From positions 3,782,001 through 3,846,000 of the forward strand of contig OU964918.1 in NCBI GenBank assembly GCA_918807975.1: 64,000 nt of DNA, read 5' to 3'. Below, one piece after another: positions 1 through 10,148 of the stretch; positions within the stretch are counted from its first letter, which is position 1; each line of letters starts with the position of its first letter. The position numbers and the translations under genes are program-made. Origin of the DNA: Aplidium turbinatum. Its lineage: Eukaryota; Chordata; Ascidiacea; Aplousobranchia; Polyclinidae. The notes under the pieces are model-generated. The model made no database searches, had not been told where the DNA came from, and saw only the letters and a list, made by a program, of their open reading frames with translations.

Positions 1-1066
1 CACGTACCATAGACCAATAAATGCTTCAATCTCTGTCGCATTAGTTTCCATCAAATATGGAGCACGCCAAGATACTCGCTGCTCATCCGATATCTTTGCC
101 AATCGTTCTCGAATGCTTGCGTTGGTGCTTGCATGGCCACCTAAAGATACGGCCTGATTTGTCACATTTTGCAGAAATTTCCAGGTTTTTCTAACTTTGG
201 GCGAACGTTTAAATAAATTTTTCTAAAAGTTAGATTTTTACGCTTTCTTTATTCTTTTCCCCAGATGACACAATAGGTTTTAACATTCTCACATGTTGAA
301 AAACAAAGAAAATTTGATTTCGAAGATTTTAGTCAGACTGTTAATTTTCAATAACAGTCTGATTTTGCGTATTTCAACTTACTTTTTCTCATTTGCTACT
401 GCTTCCCCAAGGCAACAAAAAAGTTTTTTGTCATTAGGAAACCGCAAAAAGTAAAAACATCTCAAAAAATGTCAGTCAAGCACTAGCAGTAGCTGTAATC
501 AAAATCTGCAAAATGTGACAAATCAGGCCGCATTTCTAGGTGGCCATGGTGCTTGCTACTATAATGTAAATTATTTCGACAGTGAAAAAATTGCGCCAGG
601 CCGCGAATGATGTCATAGCGTTTCTATACGGAAGATTGACTCCAGGAGTGTTATGAATAACATTAGCTGAACTTTGTCTCCCTATTCTTGTAGGACGATT
701 AGTTGTCCACACCACACTTTCTTTAGTTCTCTTATCAATTACAACCGAAATTCGCTCTTCCTCTTGATCAGGACATGGTTGAAAATTGTCTTCGTCTAGC
801 GCATTATCCACCGAATTGACGACATGATGCCTCCGCTGCTGCGATTGCCCCGGTCTTGCAATAATTACCTCCTCATCACTGCTTTCCCCCGACGTTATAG
901 GATCGTTTTCGCCATCACACAACGGCAAATCCTCGTCACTGTCGGAAAAGTCTACTTCATTTTCGTCCTCTATGTTTGCAAGTATATTTGCAGCTTGAAT
1001 AGCGTTATAAGTTTCATTCGAATTTGAAGCCATTACAAGGTATCTAGTTTTGTCCACCTGGAACAT
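1..1066 (-). pseudogene. piggyBac-type transposase, N-terminal part, split by a MITE
   Basis: This is the amino-terminal part of a piggyBac (PGBD-like) transposase. Reading leftwards from about 1066 there is an acidic, serine-rich leader (DFSDSDEDLPLCDGE and further runs), then a stretch ending in WTTNRPTRIGR, HNTPGVNLPYRNAMTSFAAW and FF, which fits the region just before the DDE domain in the family. An inner methionine (MASNSNETYN, about 1033) is an equally good start. The frame is open until position 548, where a 415-bp non-autonomous element is inserted. On its other side the same frame resumes (NASIRERLAKISDEQRVSWR, then EIEAFIGLWY) and runs off the window at base 1. Apart from the insertion the visible part is open, so this copy may have been intact until fairly recently. 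The catalytic residues lie outside the window. Confidence 0.8.
133..547. mobile_element. MITE with 9-bp target duplication, MULE-like
   Basis: Non-coding 415-bp element inserted in the piggyBac transposase frame. The 9-bp direct repeat GGTGCTTGC flanks it at 124-132 and 548-556. Its ends are inverted repeats of about 40 bp starting ATGGCCACCTA and including GGCCTGATTTGTCACATTTT. A 9-bp duplication suggests the Mutator-like superfamily, or Merlin, but no transposase is present to confirm this. A decayed relative is at about 7277-7650. Confidence 0.85.
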
Positions 1067-2160
1067 TCAATATTGCTATGACTAAGTGCTGCTAATATGC
1101 ATTTATCTCATTGTAGTTCTAAATGCTGGCATTTCCACAACAATCAAATTTCTAAGCATAATGTATTCAAAGAATCGATTTCGCCATAGTAATAGCATCT
1201 TCAGCTAGCATAATTATGTAAAAAAAATTTATTGGTTAGAGTTGAAAGCACATTTATATTTAAATTTAAAATGCATGAAACAAACAAATAAAGCAAAATG
1301 TATTATAATGGTAAATAATTTTTTATCAAACAATCTAAATAATTTCTGGTGTACATTACTCTGCATGCATATTATTCTATCTTCAAATATAACAGATTAT
1401 AAATTTTCAAACAAAACACTGTAAACCTGATGTTCTAACTGGATTCTAACAGTGAAATTGAAGTGGCACAAAATTTTGAAAGAAATATATAGGCCAACTG
1501 TAATGGTCAGATCATCTATACTAAATCTTCCGTTTATGTTGATTCCACGTTGGTAGATGTTCGATTGTCGGGACAAAAACAAACTGTTCCAGCCAGATAC
1601 AAGACGAAGTTTTATCTCTAATCGTTGTAAGAATTATATATTACCATAGTAGGCTAATGTAAAACTGACGTAACACTGGAACAAATGTGATGTCGTAACA
1701 ATAACAGCGTGAATGTATTATGGGTTGAGTTGAGTCATTCTCTACGGCGTTTATAAAAGTTCAAAATACTTTATACTTCTATCACCACACGTTGAAGAAA
1801 TGTAACAAGAGAAAATGATGCGCATTCTCTTGTGCCAAGCCATGGAGGCAAGACCAAAATATCGCGTCGTTGGTCAGAGACAGACTCCCCATGAAGAATG
1901 GAATTTTAGCGCTGTCCCAGTTTGAATGACAAACACAAAATGAAACCGCACGCTAATAGTAAACTGTCAATCAAGCTATTGAATATCGGCAAATCTCTTG
2001 CATTTCATAACTGGCTGTGACAAAAGGTTTATTGTGAACTTCACAATTATCCGATACCAACATAATCGGGATTAAAATTTGGGGCAAGAAAAAAAAGTAA
2101 AAGTCAAGAAATCTCAGGTTTTTAGCGTCACTGCTTCTATGTGAAATTGCTGAATTAGCA
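1067..2160. other. Non-coding stretch, no gene seen
   Basis: AT-rich sequence upstream of the piggyBac remnant. No reading frame with family features, no tandem array and no inverted-repeat element was recognised. The left terminus expected for the piggyBac element, next to a TTAA, was not found. Confidence 0.5.
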
Positions 2161-2164
2161 GAGG

Positions 2165-2405
2165 GCGAGACCATAAGGTCTACGCCAGTAACAGATACGG
2201 TTAACGCCAAGCTCAGTCGCCACCTTGTGACTAAAAATAAACCTTGGAAGAAGAGGGAGGCATTTTGCAGAAACTTCAATGGTTGAAAGAAAAAAAAATA
2301 ATAACACTAAATCACATTTTTTTCTACGTCGGGGGGGCCTTCTAAATGGGGGGCCCGGGGCACCTGCCCCCTCTGCCCCCTTTGCCCCCCCTAAATCCGG
2401 GCCTG
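2165..2405 (-). repeat. Dispersed G/C-tract repeat, copy 1
   Basis: Interspersed repeat of about 240 bp. Read on the - strand it begins GCCCGGATTTAGGGGGGGC, passes an AAATGTGATTT segment and TGAAGTTTCTGCAAAATGCC, and ends near CACAAGGTGGCGACTGAGCT. The same landmarks occur in the same order on the + strand at about 26365-26690, so this is a mobile family. No coding potential and no clear target duplication at this copy. Confidence 0.65.
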
Positions 2406-2924
2406 AGTCTATCAGAATAGTAGACCAACAGAATTTTGCTTTCACACCAACACAGTAGCACACTACCACCAGTTCTTTCAAGCACCATAGCTTAAGCGCA
2501 GTTACTGGAGCCCATTAATAAGTGGCTTATTACTGTATCACTTGACCTGTTTTTCTTGTAAAAGTAACTTGAATAAACTACAACAGTCAGTTTCTTGTGT
2601 TTTAACGTTAATGGATGCCACGTTTTTACGAAGATTCTAATAACTGGTAAACACGTATTCACAAGCAATTTTGTCCTTGTTAATGAAGCAACCATGGTGA
2701 TGTTTTCTACGACACGCTTCGTTGCACAGAGCTGCGGGAAAGGTTTATTTACCAGCATTGCCGAAAGCCAACCTGTGGAAAATGTGGTAGCCTACTGGTA
2801 ATTGGAAAATTATCAGGTGCAAGGAATGTGCCTCGCAGCAAGAATAGGCTAACTGTAAAGACAATTTCAACAACACGGCAATTTTAGTTTTTTGTTGCTT
2901 AGTTTGAAACGCAATACACTACTA

Positions 2925-3100
2925 CTGCTCATATCTGGTCATATCTGCTCATATCTGCTCATATCTGCTCATATCTGCTCATATCTGCTCATATCTGCTC
3001 ATATCTGCTCATATCTGCTCATATCTGCTCATATCTGCTCATATCTGCTCATATCTGCTCATATCTGCTCATATCTGCTCATATCTGCTCATATCTGCTT
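2925..3100. repeat. 10-bp minisatellite (ATATCTGCTC)n
   Basis: About 17 head-to-tail copies of ATATCTGCTC. Fifteen are perfect between 2941 and 3090, with edge variants ATATCTGGTC and ATATCTGCTT. Because 10 is not a multiple of 3, all frames read the same 10-residue repeat, and the open frame across it is an artefact. The near-perfect homogeneity suggests recent expansion. Confidence 0.97.
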
Positions 3101-3604
3101 AAATAAATGTTCTACACGCGATCTAGAGTGATGTTATTCCTCTAATAGTATAGGTTTCCATTACGAAACCTTCCATCATTAACGGTACAAACTTGTTTCC
3201 GTCGTTCTAATGTTTAACCCTATCTTAATACGAGCAGTTTTCGTACGCGGAAAGCACGTCACGGGCTATCTTTGCCCCGTTCTAATTAATCGCTAATAAC
3301 GGGAGCTACGAAAATCACAGAGCCAAAATATTTTATAAGATAATAGGCGTGTGTAGGTTTGTGCGTACAGAAATTAAATTTTTTCCAACAAATTTATTGA
3401 AATAAAGTGTTTGGGATAAACAAAAATCGTCAGAAAGTCTGTTTATATTCTGATTTCCCGAAAATAGCTTTAAAATTGACCATTCGAAAGCATATTTTTG
3501 AATTATAACATAGAACAATGCTACACTAAACATTATAGCACTAGCTATAATGTAGGTCACTGTCTATAGATACTTTTAACCCATTTACGCCGGTGTCCTT
3601 TTAA

Positions 3605-4803
3605 CACTAGAATTACCGGGATTTTTTACACCCTAGAATTACCACGGTGTCCTATAGGACACCTTCAGTAATGCAGCGTTTTTCTGTCTAACTGCTAGTG
3701 TTTTAACTATTATTATGCATTATAAATGAAAGCAGTTTCCTCAGAAACGCATTTGCATGCAACTGGTATTGTTGAAAACCTATTTCGAACAAAAAAGCAA
3801 AAGAAATAAGCACTTTATGAGACACGGTTTAGCAATCTTAGACTAGCCTACAGATGTAAAACAAACATAAATGAGTACACTTGTGACCAGCCATATATAT
3901 AATGCATCACAGTATCATTTGCAACACCCGCTGAGTTTCACAAAAACAACTTTTGAATCGTTTTGCGAACACTTTCCACGGGTAGGATTCTGACACTTGG
4001 AACACGTAAATGTCATTGCATTGTTACAGCCTCTTCTATAGCATTTCCTGCGTTTTCTTGACCCAGGTGTCATGACAATAGTTGTGTTGTTTTGTAGTTG
4101 GTGGTACAAACATTCAATGAGCTCGAGTATAAAGTCTCTTCGTGATATACGGTTTCCAGTCGACTTTATAAAAAAGGCACATGCGTTGATTGCCGCTCTA
4201 TCGAGATCGAGGATGTTACCCCATACAGCTAATGGCCACCTCCTGGAAACTGATCGCGTACTTTACAAACGAGCCATTTGATCAAAAACGTCGACGCCGA
4301 CTTTGTTCTCATTGTAGAAACCGATCACACATGGATTTTGGGCAGCCGTGGTGGTGTCCACATCTGGCGTAGACTGTTGTTTAGCTTTTGGTTGGTATTT
4401 TATATACCGTAGGCACTATAGTGTGTGAAATGTAAATTTAAAAACCTTGCTGTGGCTGTGTTACAAATCAAAGACTTGCTGTTGCGTAATAATGAGTTAG
4501 TTTCGACATGCAGCTATTGATAGCAAAAGAGATTTAGATTTAAAATAAGGTTATTAAGCCAATACAGTACAAAATGTTTTCTGATGTCCTATAGGACACC
4601 GTGGTAATTGTAGGGTGTAAAATCAACAATGCGGTATAATTTCTTGAAAAAATATTCTTGGAATTCCGGCAACACGGTAACATTATGTCAACTAAATTTT
4701 GTTAAAAGTCAAGAAATTTCAGAAGAAAAGCTCTTAATCCGAAGCGGCAATTGCAGATTAAAGAAGACCCGGTGTCCTATAGGACACCTTGGTAATTCTA
4801 GTG
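3605..4803 (-). mobile_element. piggyBac element nested in another element's terminus
   Basis: Terminal inverted repeats CACTAGAATTACC at 3605-3617 and GGTAATTCTAGTG at 4791-4803. Flanks are TTAA (3601-3604) on the left and TTCA (4804-4807) on the right, one base from the TTAA duplication typical of piggyBac. Subterminal palindromes GGTGTCCTATAGGACACC occur near both ends (3648-3664, a variant at 4583-4602, and 4771-4788). It contains the 3' part of a transposase on the - strand (3912-4420). At 1.2 kb it is an internally shortened copy. Confidence 0.85.
3912..4420 (-). pseudogene. piggyBac transposase, C-terminal part with zinc finger
   Basis: The - strand reading contains NPCVIGFYNENKVGVDVFDQ, then LAVWGNILDLDRAAINACAF, then GNRISRRDFILELIE. 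These match the end of the piggyBac DDE domain (the GVD.FDQ block carrying the last catalytic Asp, and the N.LD...NA block). It closes with a Cys-rich tail, CYRRGCN then TCSKCQNPTRGKCSQ, the family's C-terminal zinc-binding domain that contacts the transposon end. One in-frame stop follows FDQMARL, and everything 5' of about 4420 is missing, so it cannot encode active transposase. Confidence 0.85.
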
Positions 4804-5176
4804 TTCAAAGGACATCGTTTTGAATGCATCAGTATTGCATCATCTTATTTTGATTGAATCATTTTTGACTTGCTAGTAGTTGTTTAAGGTCTGTTTTGGA
4901 ATTTGTTGATAAATATTTGAGAACAACGTACTTTTTCTGGATTTTGTGAAAGTTTGAAGATTGTTGAAAAATGAGAAGAGCCGGAAGAAGTGAAGTGAGG
5001 AGGAACATGCATGTTTTATTGCCTATTGGTAATAGATATGAATTATGTCTCTTCATATTTTGACACTCAATAATATTGTGCTTCCTACTACATTCTAATT
5101 TGTGTAAGGTTTTGCTTCTTTTGTTTGTTTATTTTGCTTCATATTTGTTGTTGCCTTTTAAAAGGACACCGGCCAC
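4804..5176. other. Interior of the outer MITE, non-coding
   Basis: AT-rich filler between the nested piggyBac element and the right terminus of its host element. No gene seen. Confidence 0.5.
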
Positions 5177-5204
5177 ATGGCCAATTATTTTTGGTTGTTT
5201 GTAA

Positions 5205-5800
5205 CAATGTCAAAGGATATTAAGCATTGTATAAAAGCAGCACATTGTGCTTATGGAAGACTTAACCATCGTGTTTTCAACAACCATGCTATATCTATCC
5301 GCACAAAAATTATGGTCCTCCGGGCAGTCGTTCTATCCACCCTTCTCTATGCTTGTGAAACCTGGACATTATACCGCCGTGGCATCAAACGTCTTGAAAA
5401 TTTCCAGCCGAGGAAACTAGGTCAAATGCTAGGTACTCGTTGGGAAGATTGTCTCACCAAAGATGCAATCCTTGATCGCGCTAGGTGCCCAGTTCAGAAG
5501 CCACCATATTGCAACACCACCTTGGCTGGACAGGACATGTCATGTGAATGGACCCAAAGAGGCTTCTACGAATAATGCTTTATGGTGAACTAGAGACAGG
5601 AAAAAGACCCACCGGAAGACCAAAAATGAGATACGAAGATCAGTTGAAAGTCTCTCTCAACCATGCAAACATTGATCTGGATTCATGGGAAAAAATTGCT
5701 AGTGACAGATCACTCTGGAGAAAAAGATCTAGGGGAGGCACGGAAATGTTTGAAAAAAAGGATACAAAAAGCCCAAGAAAAACGAAACACTAGAAAAGCT
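5205..5800 (+). pseudogene. LINE reverse transcriptase, C-terminal fragment (copy 1)
   Basis: Fragment of a non-LTR retrotransposon ORF2 beyond the palm domain. The first frame reads TKIMVLRAVVLSTLLYACET then WTLYRRGIKRLENF, the classic LYG.E.W.L block that follows the reverse transcriptase fingers and palm. After a frame change near 5490-5550 it resumes with MDPKRLLRIMLYGELETGKR, PTGRPKMRYEDQLK and SWEKIASDRSLWR, the usual C-terminal tail. One stop precedes the second block. It is 5' truncated, as expected of target-primed insertions. It lies between inverted copies of a piggyBac-like terminus (5155-5179 and 6326-6350). Confidence 0.88.
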
Positions 5801-5972
5801 AAAACAACCACGTCCCTCCCTCCATACAATTCATACCCTCAATACAATGTGACTTTTTCCCACGTCTTTTCCATGATAGACTGGCCTCTAAAGCCATATA
5901 TGACATCACTATCCAAAGCCAAATTCGATTTGATGACGAAACCAATACTCGGACACGAGCTGGAGCCGACAA

Positions 5973-6208
5973 CTGTCAGTGGCGTATAGCTATGGTTTGT
6001 ACCGCCCGCGGCGGATCATGATTTTTTCACTCTTGAACGCCTGAAGTAGGAGCCAGCAAATAGAATTCGAGCCAAATCCGTTTCAAAAAAGATTTTTACT
6101 ATGTTTTTTCGTTTACGTTTAAAAATTCTGCCGCCACAAACTTCTGACCGGGGGGGGGGGACTGCCTACTGGGGGGAGGGCACACTTCCACTAGCTACGC
6201 CGATGGTT
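5973..6208. repeat. Possible degenerate hAT-type MITE
   Basis: Starts CAGTGGCGTATAGCT and ends AGCTACGCCGATG, resembling the CAGTGGCGTAGCC / GGCTACGCCACTG termini of the better copies at 34207-34628 and 47594-48034. Inside are G-runs like those copies. The 8-bp flanks do not match, so boundaries are uncertain. Confidence 0.4.
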
Positions 6209-6325
6209 ACCGTGAATATAATATGTTCATACAATAACTTTGAAACGTCCTTCAAGAAAGATCTGACAAATTTCAACGGAAACAAACACCTGCTTCTGTT
6301 AAGATATCGCGAGATTTATATTTGA

Positions 6326-6350
6326 CCATGTGGCCGGTGTCCTTTTAAAA
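6326..6350. repeat. Isolated piggyBac-like terminus
   Basis: CCATGTGGCCGGTGTCCTTT followed by TAAAAGG is the inverted copy of the terminus at 5155-5179, preceded by TTGA (a possible decayed TTAA). Its partner end was not found. Confidence 0.5.
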
Positions 6351-7276
6351 GGCAAACAAATAAATGCACCAAAAAAGCAAAAATCATCAGATTTTTTTTA
6401 ACTAATTAAAAATTTATGACAATACAACTTGGTGGCTGAAATATCAGCTAAAAAGAGCAATGACAAGACAATAAATAGACAGTAAAAGAAACAGTATGGA
6501 CACCTAATCAAAAATGCACACTGGAAAGAGTTTTATGTTTGTATGTTGTGACAACCTCACGTAACAAACATAAATGTAATCTTCCGTCATGACTTCATCC
6601 CACCTCCCTTGGAGCGTTTTTCCATAAATAAAATACCTGAATGAAATTGTTCACCATGAATTGAAATTGTTCACCATGCTCCTCGCATCTCCAAAACACA
6701 TTTGTAATAGTGCACCAATGTAATATCCTTATTTATAGATTCTCCTAGAAATTGGCTTTACCTTGTTGATGTATTGTTGTTAACAATAAAATCTTAGACG
6801 ATCATTCTAACATATTAAAAACCATTGTTTTGTGGTTGTCGTAAGTAACAGTGGTCGCCATTTTTTTTCCAGGCCTAATGCTTGTCAAGTAAAATTGCGC
6901 AAGTCAAGTGCGAATATGCCTAACCCCCACAATATGATTTAGGCAGATTAGCAAAAAGTATTGTAGAGAGTGTGAAGTGTCTCGAGCATTTTTCCAGGCA
7001 TCACTAAAGTTAAAACCAGTGACTTGGGCTGAAAATCTCAAAATTGTCAAAAAGTGAGTTGGGCAGTTTTGTTATGAGGGTGACGTTATGTAAATGCAAA
7101 TAAAACACATTTTATCTATAATGCAGCCACAATGGTGGAACGAAGAAAAGAAACAGCCTTTTAGTTGTACGCTTTTATCATCTTAGATCGGTTGTCTACA
7201 ATTTCAATGATATTTTGTGCAAGTACTTTCATAATTTCGTTAGAGCTGATCTTTCCTTACTGAAAAAAGTCAAGGC
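6351..7276. other. Non-coding stretch, no gene seen
   Basis: AT-rich sequence with no frame of interest, no tandem array and no recognised element. Confidence 0.5.
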
Positions 7277-7650
7277 GTGGCTACCTGGAGATGCTGCCTG
7301 ATTTTGTCACATTCAGTAGGTTTATGGGATCGTTGCTGTCTGACTGAAATTTTCTAAAAATCAGATTTTTTTCTGACCTGTAACAATATGAAAGCTTTTT
7401 GTTGTCTTGAGGAAGCAGTAAAATATGAGAACAAGTAACCAATTGACAAACAGTCTGACCGAAGTTGTCTGGGTCAAACTCTCTTCGTTTTTCCAACTCT
7501 TGTAATGTTGAAGCTTTGTGTCACCTGGAAAAAGAATGAAAGCTCATCATTATTAAAAGTTTTATTCAGACAGTTGCCAAAGTAGGAAAAATATGGAAAA
7601 GCCTTGCACAATGTAACAAATCAGGCCGTTAAGAGAGCTGTAAAATATTT
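7277..7650. mobile_element. Decayed relative of the MULE-like MITE at 133-547
   Basis: The left end, GTGGCTACCTGGAGATG then CTGCCTGATTTTGTCACATT, and the right end, AATGTAACAAATCAGGCCG, match the termini of the element at 133-547 with substitutions. The outer right edge and target duplication are no longer readable. Confidence 0.65.
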
Positions 7651-7877
7651 ATTGGCCAATCTGCAAAATAAATTTATCTTTTCTTTGCTGTAACTTTTGT
7701 TGCATATGCTTATAATTATACAAACAGATGTAGAAGATTCTTCAAACGTAAAGTTTTACTTGCATTTTACTAGCTGGCGAAAGTTGTCCACTTTTTAGGC
7801 GATGAAAATAGGGTAGGCCTACACTAGCCCAACTCTCCAAGAAATGTGGCTAGTTGGAAACACCCACAATTTTGAGC

Positions 7878-8075
7878 AATCACGTGTAAAAACTTGCACG
7901 TTGCCAGTTTGTAGCCTTTCAATTTTAACCAATCACATGTTAACCCATCTGGCATTCGTTTCAAAAATGTTCGAAAAGCACGAGACGGGATTTCTTGCGC
8001 CTGCCCTAATTAATTAATAATTAATCACGTGTAAAAAGTTTCCACGTTGCAAGTTGGTAGCTTTTCACCATCATT
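7878..8075. repeat. Diverged direct duplication
   Basis: The segment AATCACGTGTAAAAACTTGC then ACGTTGCCAGTTTGTAGCC at about 7878-7920 recurs at about 8023-8070 with a few changes. No coding content. Confidence 0.6.
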
Positions 8076-8221
8076 TAGCGAGTGGTAAAGCTGGTTTATG
8101 GTATCGAATCGCATTTTAAAGGAATTTATAATCTCAATTAATGCACAATATTTTGACTAATTTTTAAATATCAGTAAAATCGTTTTGATTAACTTAAGAT
8201 TAAAAACCAAAATTAAAAACT

Positions 8222-8420
8222 TGGGTTTTGTGGCCGAGCTAACTACTGATATATAGCCTACTACATAAATTTTCATTCAGGCACGTTTTAAACCTTTCAA
8301 GGTTTTGCCACCTTTTCCTGTTCATTAACGTGCTGGTAGGTCTATATCGATTTTTGTAGTTAGTATCTTTTTCGTCCCGGACGCGTTAATGACGAAAAAT
8401 AAAATGATTGATTGATTGAA
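8222..8420 (+). mobile_element. SINE family A, copy 1
   Basis: About 200 bp, starting GTTTTGTGGCCGAGCTAACT, ending GACGAAAAATAAAATGATTG with a TGAT-type tail. A nearly identical copy is on the - strand at 46068-46262. The start resembles a Pol III box A of tRNA-Leu or tRNA-Ser type (TGGCCGAG). A convincing box B was not seen. The short TTGA/TGAT tail is like the LINE tail at 22884-22908, hinting at a shared retrotransposition partner. Confidence 0.75.
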
Positions 8421-9327
8421 CTTCAGCCGACTTTTTAACTTGAAGCAGTGCGCGTCATAAATCTGAAGCAACACAAGGGATTTAGCAACTTCAAATTTCA
8501 CTACAATAATGAAAGACCGACGAGAGTAGCATTTGTTTGGATTCGATGTGAAATTTGCCTTGCGTGCAGTTCAACAAGGCAAAAACTTGTAGTTAGCATA
8601 GAAATTTCAATTCATAGTAATGCCAAAACAGCACCAACAAACCAATGAAGGGCCAATATAAACATGTTACCACTCAATTTGTCGTTCTTTAGAAATGTTC
8701 CAGTCCCAAACAAGGAAATAACGCAATAAAAGTTTGTTTTAACTTCACAAAAACAAGTCAAAATGGCTCATGATTGGCATGTTAGGAAGTAAATAGATTG
8801 TGCATTCTAGTGTTTAGCTGACATTTTGGTTACCTCGTTAGTCTCCATTGTTTCCAATCATGACGTTTCATAAAGGTAAAGATGTATTCCTTTGTTTTGT
8901 TGAGTATTTCAACGTTTGATATCTGATAAATCATATGTCGCTTATTTTTTTATTCTTCTTTATTATAAAGCTGAAACAAATCGATTACAATGTAAAATCA
9001 CGTGATCACGCGTTCCGGATGACGTCATTGCTTTGGTCATCATTGAAAAACGAATGCTTTTAATTGTAGTTCAGTTGAGTACCTTTCTTCTTTATGAAAC
9101 CAAATTGCGATATTTGAGTGAAATATCGAAATTCAAGTAAAGAGTAAAATTACAAATTTGAGTAAAAGAATTTAAGTTGAAACTTATTTGATAATAATGA
9201 AAACGTGAAAAGTTAATTATGCAGTTTACAATAAAACTATAGAACTATCTGAGGAGAAAAGATTAGTTTAGGCTATATTTGATAATAAAATGAAACGAAT
9301 GAACTCCACTGTGTGTTTGTATTCCAG
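8421..9327. other. Region before the first recognised GPCR exon
   Basis: No further LDLa-type cysteine-rich exon, signal peptide or start codon could be recognised here, so the first exons and promoter of the GPCR gene may lie upstream of the window or be unrecognised. Confidence 0.4.
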
Positions 9328-9571
9328 AGGAATCACCTTACTGCGATTGGTGGAATTGCACTCAGTATCGTGTTCAACCAAACCCACAACTACAAGGCAA
9401 ATGTGGTGAAAGGTATGATGGTGGTCGTTGCGGGCCACCAATCTATCGTGCCTGCGATAAAAGTGCATACTGCGACGACAAAAGTGATGAAATGTTTTGT
9501 CCTCTTCTGAAGCATTGTGACGAAAACGATCCTTCATCACCAGTTTATCATGATCATTGCACGGGAGACAG
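9328..9571 (+). CDS. GPCR exon: LDL-receptor class A module
   Basis: Extracellular ligand-binding-type module. The exon lies between acceptor TATTCCAG and donor AG|GTGAAT and reads 80 full codons. Six cysteines form one LDLa repeat: CTQ, GKCGE, RCGPP, ACDKSAYC, then the calcium-binding signature CDDKSDEMFC. A second, incomplete cysteine pattern begins (KHCDENDPSS, HDHCTGD) and continues in the next exon. The last two bases, AG, are completed by the first base of the exon at 27987 to give Arg, so the reading frame is kept. LDLa repeats fold around calcium held by the DxSDE residues, which are present. The 5' neighbour exon is unknown. The + and - frames that overlap it are shadows. Confidence 0.85.
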
Positions 9572-10148
9572 GTGAATGGAATAATAATTGAATTGTGTGT
9601 AAAAAATTGAGGTTTCATAATTATAAACAAACAATAGCCTTTATTGCGTCACATGTACTACTGTATTGTATTATAGGTGAGGTCAAAGTTGCCAGCTTTG
9701 CTGTTTTCCCGCTGAATTGGCTAGTTTAGTTTCGGAGTTGTGGGAAAATTTCAGCAGTCGCGGTTGTGTTTTTTTGGGCTAGTTTCGATTTGGTTGCGGT
9801 TTTTGGGCTAGTGTTTTTATATTGAGTATGTTTTCATCGTTTTTCATTGAAAATGGTGAGCTTATAGTTCAAGCGTCATAGGCAAAGCTATCATTCTATG
9901 TGATGATTTTTTTTCTGTGCGCGTAGTCATGCGCATAATGACAAGAGTGACACCGTTCACTGAGCACTGATTGCCTTACTAAGTGTATCTCTAATAATAA
10001 ATATTTTTTGTAAAGCAGGCTACTCAAAATTTTTATGTATTGCTAAAAATAATTCACAAATTTAAAATCTTTGCCCAGTTTTATTTTGCATTTGCTTAGG
10101 ATAGTGTAGTTATAACTAAACAAATGTAGCGGACGTAGAATAGTCTAG
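9572..10148. other. Intron, no gene seen
   Basis: Start of the 18.4-kb intron. It holds T- and G-rich sequence with several GGCTAGT repeats at 9718-9815 but no recognised element boundaries. Confidence 0.4.

Larger units (their letters stand above)
3579..5179. mobile_element. piggyBac-type MITE carrying a nested piggyBac element
   Basis: The left end reads TTAA then CCCATTTACGCCGGTGTCC. The right end at 5155-5179 reads TTTTAAAAGGACACCGGCC then ACATGG. These are inverted relatives sharing GCCGGTGTCCTTTTAAAAGG. The left flank is TTAA (3575-3578) but the right flank is CCAA, so the target duplication has decayed or this boundary is wrong. Without the inner element (3605-4803) about 400 bp remain, with no coding capacity. 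Another copy of the terminus lies at 6326-6350. Confidence 0.6.

Noticed and set aside
2892-3131. 79-codon + frame with a HICSYLLISA repeat
   Set aside because: It is the translation of the 10-bp minisatellite; all three frames give the same repeat, so it is not evidence of a protein.
9268-9630. 120-codon - strand frame
   Set aside because: Shadow of the LDLa exon, which has proper cysteine spacing and splice sites on the + strand.
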